Below, one piece after another: positions 34,235-38,297 of a stretch of DNA of 38,297 bases (position 1 is its first letter; each line of letters begins with the position of its first letter). Below the pieces are notes generated by a model. It ran no database searches and was not told the origin of the DNA. It saw nothing but the letters and a program-made list of their open reading frames with translations. The position numbers and the translations under genes are program-made. The stretch spans positions 17,375 through 55,671 of the forward strand of contig DLLE01000053.1 in NCBI GenBank assembly GCA_002477955.1. The letters are read 5' to 3'. The DNA comes from Treponema sp. UBA7570 (lineage in GTDB: Bacteria; Spirochaetota; Spirochaetia; Treponematales; Treponemataceae).

Positions 34235-34388
34235 TTTTTTGTCAGAAAAACTAGAATAAACCGTGGAAGCCTAGCCCGGATCGGAATGGCTTTAGTTGTC
34301 GGGGCAGGTTTAGTTTTCTAAATCTGCCCCGACAATGGAGCGGACAGCGCAACCATGCAGAGCCGGATTGACCGCAAATTGCGCTCCA
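34188..34388 (+). repeat. long direct repeat, right copy (araC 3' end plus modular repeat)
   Basis: Right-hand partner of 27561-27760 in the same orientation. It begins inside the intact AraC-type gene (last codons) and runs through a modular repeat (34272-34388) with the same core hairpin (34298-34313 and 34318-34333, loop TTTT). It ends a few bases before the stop codon of the next, convergent gene. Confidence 0.92.
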
Positions 34389-34393
34389 TTTTT

Positions 34394-35179
34394 CTATTTT
34401 GTTAAATCTGCGCCAAAGTATTTTTGGGAAATTTGGGCAAGTTCGCCGCTTTGTTTTAATTCTTCGATTGCTTTATTTACGGCTTCGAGCAATGTTTTTG
34501 TTTCTTCGCCTTTGCGCATTGGAATTGCAACTTTGCTTGCGTTTTCTGTCAGCGCTGCAAGTTTGAACGGATTTTCTGGCTTTATTTTTTGGTAATAAAA
34601 AAATGTCGCATTGTCGTTTAAGGTTGCGTCGGCCCGTCCGTGTTCAACAAGCTGCAATGTTTCTTCAAAAGAGTCGATTGTAACAACTTTTGCGCCAAGG
34701 CTTTCGGCAAATTCTGCATAAGTGCTGCCGAGCGAATTTGTCGTTGTTTTGCCTTTTAGGTCTTCAAACTTTTTTATTGAATTGTTGTCTTTTTTTACAA
34801 TCAAAGCAGTGTGTGTATATGCGTACGGTTCTGAAAAATCGTATTTAAAGGTGCGTTCCTGTGTTACTTCTACGCCGTTCAAACTCAAATCGTAGCGTTT
34901 TGAATCAATTCCCGCAAAAATTCCGTCCCAGTCAACTTCGACAAATTCTGCCTTTACACCCAATTTTTCGGCAATTTTTTTGCCGACTTCGACATCGTAA
35001 CCGACAAGTTCATTTTTTTCGTCATGGTAAGTCCACGGCGCCCAGGTTCCTTCCATTGCGATTGTAATCTTGCCTTTTTTTTGAATCTGGCTTAAAAGGT
35101 CGGCGCTCCCGCTTTTTTTGCAAGACATAATTCCTGCCGAAAAAACTGCCGCCGCAAAAATAAATAATTTTTTTTTCAT
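34394..35179 (-). CDS. amino acid-binding lipoprotein of ABC transporter, second system
   Basis: 261 residues with lipobox GIMSC (Cys20). Solute-binding family 3 blocks: KITIAMEGTWAPWTYHDEKN, LVGYDVEVGKKIAEKLGV and YDLSLNGVEVTQERT. The pattern is close to cystine/polar amino acid receptors. It is the last gene of a permease-ATPase-binding protein operon, unlike the first system where the binding protein comes first. Shine-Dalgarno GGGAG lies 8 nt before the ATG, directly after a short hairpin and T-run. Confidence 0.93.
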   Translation of the reverse strand: MKKKLFIFAAAVFSAGIMSCKKSGSADLLSQIQKKGKITIAMEGTWAPWTYHDEKNELVGYDVEVGKKIAEKLGVKAEFVEVDWDGIFAGIDSKRYDLSLNGVEVTQERTFKYDFSEPYAYTHTALIVKKDNNSIKKFEDLKGKTTTNSLGSTYAEFAESLGAKVVTIDSFEETLQLVEHGRADATLNDNATFFYYQKIKPENPFKLAALTENASKVAIPMRKGEETKTLLEAVNKAIEELKQSGELAQISQKYFGADLTK

Positions 35180-35216
35180 AAAATTCTCCCATAAAAAGCC
35201 AATTTTTGTTTTGACT
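35180..35216 (-). promoter_or_regulatory. hairpin/T-run leader before the second binding protein gene
   Basis: Minus strand AGTCAA, 8-nt loop, TTGGCT, then TTTTATGGGAG. The stem is short (6 bp with one G-U), but the layout, with the T-run fused to GGGAG, repeats that before the cytidylate kinase-like gene. Confidence 0.4.
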
Positions 35217-35230
35217 CTTTTACGTATTTT

Positions 35231-35974
35231 TTATTCAAACTTTCCAATAAACTCTCTTGTACGCTGATTTTTTGGTGATTCAAAGAATTCTTTTGCACCC
35301 GCTTCCTCAAGAATTTTGCCTTTTTCCATAAAAACAACACGGGTGCTCACGTTTTTTGCAAAATTCATTTCGTGAGTTACAACAATCATCGTCATTCCTT
35401 CTTCTGCAAGATTTTTCATTACCTGCAAAACTTCGCCGGTCAATTCCGGGTCAAGCGCGCTCGTTGGCTCGTCAAAATAAATAATTTTTGGATTGGTCGC
35501 CAAAGCCCTGGCAATTGCCACACGCTGCTGCTGTCCGCCAGAAAGCTGGTGCGGAAAATATTCTGCCCTGTCTTCCATTCCGACTTTTTTGAGCATTTGA
35601 ACTGCGCTTTTTTCCGCCTGTTCTTTTTTTATTTTTCGGGCAACAATCAGTCCTTCCGTCACATTTTGAAGGACATTTTTGTTTCTAAACAAATTGTAAT
35701 TTTGAAAGACAAATCCTGTTTTTTTGCGAATTTCGTTTATCTGTTTTTTGTGCATTTTTTTTAAGTCGTAAGTCTGGCCGTCAAAAACCAGTTCGCCTTC
35801 ATCGGCTTTTTCGAGAAAATTAAGGCAACGGAGCAAAGTTGTCTTTCCAGAACCGGAAGAGCCGATTATCGAAATTACATCGCCTTTGTTTACGCTCAGG
35901 TCAATTCCCTTCAAAACTTCTAAATTTCCGAACGACTTATGCAGATTTTTTAATTCAAGAATTTTTTCCGTCAT
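35231..35974 (-). CDS. amino acid ABC transporter ATPase, second system
   Basis: 247 residues from the ATG at 35974. A TTG at 35998 in the same frame would overlap the permease gene by 20 nt. Walker A GSSGSGKTT, Q-loop FQNYNLF, signature LSGGQQQRVAIARALA, Walker B IIYFDEPTSALD, H-switch VVTHEMNFA. Polar amino acid uptake subfamily. It is cotranscribed with the permease (4-nt gap) and the binding protein. Confidence 0.94.
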   Translation of the reverse strand: MTEKILELKNLHKSFGNLEVLKGIDLSVNKGDVISIIGSSGSGKTTLLRCLNFLEKADEGELVFDGQTYDLKKMHKKQINEIRKKTGFVFQNYNLFRNKNVLQNVTEGLIVARKIKKEQAEKSAVQMLKKVGMEDRAEYFPHQLSGGQQQRVAIARALATNPKIIYFDEPTSALDPELTGEVLQVMKNLAEEGMTMIVVTHEMNFAKNVSTRVVFMEKGKILEEAGAKEFFESPKNQRTREFIGKFE

Positions 35975-35978
35975 ATTT

Positions 35979-36668
35979 TTACTGCGTTTCTCCGTCAAAA
36001 GCTTTTTCTGACAAAAAATTGATTTTTTTCTCAGCTTTCCGCTGAATCCATGTCAAAACAGTTGAAAAAATCAAATAGATGAGAGCAACTTCAATGTAAA
36101 GAGCGAGCGACTCATAAGTTCGGGCAACAATTCTCTGAGTCGCCATAAACATTTCTGTAACCGTAATGTTTGCTGCAAGAGAAGTTTCTTTGACCATTGC
36201 AATCAAAGAATTTGAAAGCGGCGGAAAGGCAGTTCTAAAAGCCTGAGGAAGCAAAATTCTCCAGAATGTCTGAAAATAGCTCAGTCCAACGCAATAACCG
36301 GCTTCAAGTTGTCCGTCCGGCACCGACTCAAAAGCGGAACGCATTGTTTCCGCCGTGTAAGCGCCTTCATTTACCGCAAAAACCGCAACCGCCGCCGGAA
36401 AAGGCTCAATCATAATTCCAAGATTTGGCAATCCGTAAAAAACAACATAAAGCTGAACCAAAATCGGAGTTCCACGAACAACCCAAATATAAAAACGGGC
36501 AATCTGTTTTAAAACTTTTATATTTGCAAATTGAACTAAGGCTGTAAGAATTCCAATCACAAGCGCCAAAAAAAACGAAATCGCAGTAAGCGGAATTGTC
36601 GTAACAAGACCAGGAATTAAAATCTTAAAAAAAGAATCAGTTAAAATGTGCCAGAGATGTTCGCTCAC
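35979..36668 (-). CDS. amino acid ABC transporter permease, second system
   Basis: 229 residues if translation starts at the GTG at 36668, which has GGAG 5 nt upstream; the open frame reaches a TTG at 36683. It has about five membrane helices, with the EAA loop DGQLEAGYCVGLSYFQTFWRI then LLPQAFRTAFPPLSNSL. First gene of the second transporter operon, after the hairpin at 36730-36760. Confidence 0.9.
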   Translation of the reverse strand: MSEHLWHILTDSFFKILIPGLVTTIPLTAISFFLALVIGILTALVQFANIKVLKQIARFYIWVVRGTPILVQLYVVFYGLPNLGIMIEPFPAAVAVFAVNEGAYTAETMRSAFESVPDGQLEAGYCVGLSYFQTFWRILLPQAFRTAFPPLSNSLIAMVKETSLAANITVTEMFMATQRIVARTYESLALYIEVALIYLIFSTVLTWIQRKAEKKINFLSEKAFDGETQ

Positions 36669-36729
36669 AATCACTCCAACCAATTAAAAAAATGGCAATT
36701 AAGACAAAAAAATAAAAAATTTACAGTCC

Positions 36730-36766
36730 AAAGGTCATTTCGACTGGCGCAATGACCTTTTTTTAT
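36730..36766. terminator. hairpin between the his fusion and the transporter operon
   Basis: Perfect 10-bp arms AAAGGTCATT (36730-36739) and AATGACCTTT (36751-36760). A T-run follows on the plus strand. On the minus strand, where the neighbouring genes lie, only TTT and later T-rich sequence follow, so it is a probable terminator of the his gene. Confidence 0.65.
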
Positions 36767-36787
36767 GGCTTAATTTTCGCCGAATTT

Positions 36788-38089
36788 TTATTTTTCCTTA
36801 TGGCGTCTGTCGAGTTCGTCATAAACATCCTGCCAAGTAACGCCCTCTTTGTACATCAAAACGCTCATAAAATAAACAAGGTCGGCCGCTTCCCAAATAA
36901 CGTCTTCGCGAGATTCTGCCTCGTCTGTCAGCTCTTCGGCTTCTTCCATTACTTTTTCTCGCACACGCTTAGCGTCGAGAGTTGCAGTGTAGCTTCCTGG
37001 ACGAGGATTTGCAAAACGCTCTGCAATTGTCGCATAAAGACGTTCAAGATTTGATTTTGCGTCAGGCTCGCTGTTAAAACAAGTGTAAGAACCAGTGTGG
37101 CAAACTCCGCCGTTTGGAAAAACCGTTGCAAGAACAGTGTCGCGGTCGCAATCGGCACGCATTTTTATCAAATCAAGGTAATGATGGCTTTCTTCGCCTT
37201 TAGTCCAAAGCCTATTTTTTGTACGGCTAAAGAAAGTAAGTCTTCCAGTATCAAAAGATTTTTCAAACGCTTCTTTATTTGCATAACCGAGCATCAAAAC
37301 TTCGCCAGCCGGACTCTGGGCAATCACCGGAATAAGTCCATCGGTCTTTTCATAATTCAGGCAGTTTACAAAAGCATCTTTTAGATTTACAGCACCTGTA
37401 TAAAGAGCCATTCCGAGCTGAACATCGCAACCGATTTTTTCAAGCTCAACAATCTGTTCAAGATTATTAACTCCGCCAGCAACAACAAGACGGCACTTCA
37501 CAGCATTCCTCAAGGCACGGCAAGCCTCCATGTCAGTCCCCTGCATGCACCCTTCTTTTTCAACACAGGTAAATAAAAGCTCAGAGCAAAATTTTTCGGC
37601 TTGCTTTGCGCCTTCCACCAAAGGAATATCAACCGTTTCAGTCCAGCCTTTTACGGCAATTTTTCCGTGAATCGCATCAACCGAAATAATAACGCGCTGT
37701 TTTCCAATCGCGTCGCAAAGCTCCTGCAAAAATTCTTCGTTCAAAAAAGATTCGCCGTCTTTAGCATCTGCATTCCAGGCAGCCGAACCAACAATAACTT
37801 TTTCCGCGCCAAGGCTAATCAATTCGCGGGCTTTTTTAACAGAACGAATTCCGCCGCCAACACGAACATTTCCTTTTCTTAAAATCTGCTTTAAAAGCTC
37901 AGTATTTTTGGTGTTGCCTTTTTCATCGGTATTACGCAAAGCCTGGTCAAGGTCAATTACAGCAACTTCACCATATTTATTAAAATCAGAAATCAAAGCC
38001 TCAGCATCATCACGCTGAAGAACCAAATCTTTGCCGTTTTTTAACTGGACAACGTGCCCGTCTTTCATGTCGATAGAAGCAATTACCAT
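36788..38089 (-). CDS. hisAIE: HisA-HisI-HisE fusion: three consecutive histidine pathway steps
   Basis: 433 residues. Residues about 1-245 are a HisA-type barrel: IASIDMKDGHVVQL, VRVGGGIRSVKKARELISLGAEKVIVGSAAW, and VVAGGVNNLEQI. About 250-350 is HisI (phosphoribosyl-AMP cyclohydrolase): FFSRTKNRLWTKGEESHHYL, metal-site DCDRD and GGVCHTGSYTCF. About 350-433 is HisE (phosphoribosyl-ATP pyrophosphatase): KVMEEAEELTDEA and EAADLVYFMSVL. Together these catalyse steps 2, 3 and 4. HisIE fusion is common; HisA joined to it is not. The catalytic Asp8-like position is kept (SIDMKD). Its -10 ends 8 nt before the ATG. Confidence 0.92.
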   Translation of the reverse strand: MVIASIDMKDGHVVQLKNGKDLVLQRDDAEALISDFNKYGEVAVIDLDQALRNTDEKGNTKNTELLKQILRKGNVRVGGGIRSVKKARELISLGAEKVIVGSAAWNADAKDGESFLNEEFLQELCDAIGKQRVIISVDAIHGKIAVKGWTETVDIPLVEGAKQAEKFCSELLFTCVEKEGCMQGTDMEACRALRNAVKCRLVVAGGVNNLEQIVELEKIGCDVQLGMALYTGAVNLKDAFVNCLNYEKTDGLIPVIAQSPAGEVLMLGYANKEAFEKSFDTGRLTFFSRTKNRLWTKGEESHHYLDLIKMRADCDRDTVLATVFPNGGVCHTGSYTCFNSEPDAKSNLERLYATIAERFANPRPGSYTATLDAKRVREKVMEEAEELTDEAESREDVIWEAADLVYFMSVLMYKEGVTWQDVYDELDRRHKEK

Positions 38090-38126
38090 AATGCCTTATT
38101 CTAGCGAAAATAAAACAGTTTTACAA
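38089..38126 (-). promoter_or_regulatory. promoter of the HisA-HisI-HisE gene, near-leaderless
   Basis: Minus strand: -35 TTGTAA (38126-38121), a 17-nt spacer, -10 TAGAAT (38103-38098). The ATG is at 38089. AAGG lies between, but transcription would start about there, so it could hardly serve as a ribosome site. Confidence 0.6.
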
Positions 38127-38157
38127 TTGAGAAAGATTTTCAGTATTTTTAAATTTA

Positions 38158-38297
38158 GGAGCGCAATTTCCGCTCGAACCGGCTTTCCGCCCTTCCGCTG
38201 TTCGCTGCATTAAAGCACGAAAATTAAAAAATTTCCGTGCTTTAACTTCGGGGCTCCAATCCGGGCTGCAAGCCCGGTCGTGTGCTTTAGCACACAC
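38158..38297 (-). repeat. modular palindrome-core repeat, copy 9, plus hairpin at window end
   Basis: Minus strand: GCCCGGATTGGAGCCCCGAA, GTT, core AAAGCACGGAAAT/ATTTTCGTGCTTT (38243-38212), AATGCAGCGAACAGCGGAAG, ..GCGCTCC. Extra stems CCGGGCT-GCA-AGCCCGG (38261-38277) and TGTGCT-TT-AGCACA (38281-38294) follow. It may continue beyond the window. Confidence 0.75.

Noticed and set aside
3471..38297. Intergenic repeats as integron attC sites (variable palindromic centre, treponemes can carry integrons)
   Set aside because: The outer flanks do not form the complementary RYYYAAC / GTTRRRY pair, no integrase is seen, and the elements do not separate promoterless cassettes in one orientation.
1..38297. 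tRNA, rRNA, CRISPR array or prophage
   Set aside because: No cloverleaf with TTCRA-type arm, no regular spacer repeats and no phage structural genes were noticed; a dedicated scan was not possible.

Overview
The window looks like a piece of an AT-rich spirochaete chromosome, most likely a gut, rumen or oral Treponema. Supporting signs are the PurO-type IMP cyclohydrolase, a PASTA membrane protein without a kinase domain, an AroD-AroE fusion, spirochaete-style loose lipoboxes, and a chemoreceptor of treponemal type. The two pectin-type acetylesterases suggest a plant-polysaccharide lifestyle. The species cannot be fixed from sequence reading alone.

Layout from left to right. A 5'-truncated Uup-type ABC-F ATPase and a hot-dog thioesterase lie on the + strand. 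Then on the - strand come rpsU, a translationally coupled DUF3793-flavodoxin pair behind a tandem palindromic operator, and a radical SAM (DUF4080)/IMP cyclohydrolase pair. A + strand block follows: a chemoreceptor, a COG2509-type FAD oxidoreductase, a Dabb protein and a small membrane protein. From 11.4 to 20.5 kb the - strand holds an S66 peptidase, a cytidylate kinase-like protein, a polar amino acid ABC transporter (binding protein, permease, ATPase), and glycogen phosphorylase with a debranching enzyme. Era (+) faces a four-gene - strand operon: def, fmt, PASTA protein, aroDE. hisD (+) is followed by a cassette of two secreted SGNH/CE12-like esterases and a divergent AraC-type regulator. 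The window closes with a second amino acid ABC transporter and a HisA-HisI-HisE fusion on the - strand.

Between the genes are at least nine GC-rich modular repeats. They share flanks but have unrelated, individually palindromic centres. Two of them (27.6 and 34.3 kb) lie inside a ~200 bp near-identical direct repeat that also duplicates the 3' end of the AraC gene and brackets the esterase cassette.

The most notable observations are: (1) a run of ten G inside the second esterase gene that puts it out of frame, where nine G would restore a full-length lipoprotein, the classic pattern of phase variation or of a sequencing error; (2) the direct repeat around the esterase/AraC cassette; (3) the repeat family with variable palindromic cores; (4) two GTTAG-N6-CTAAC operators 22 bp apart over a near-consensus promoter for DUF3793-flavodoxin; (5) a three-step histidine fusion enzyme; and (6) several genes whose -10 box ends only 6-11 nt before the start codon, suggesting leaderless mRNAs. 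No rRNA, tRNA, CRISPR array, transposase or phage gene was seen.
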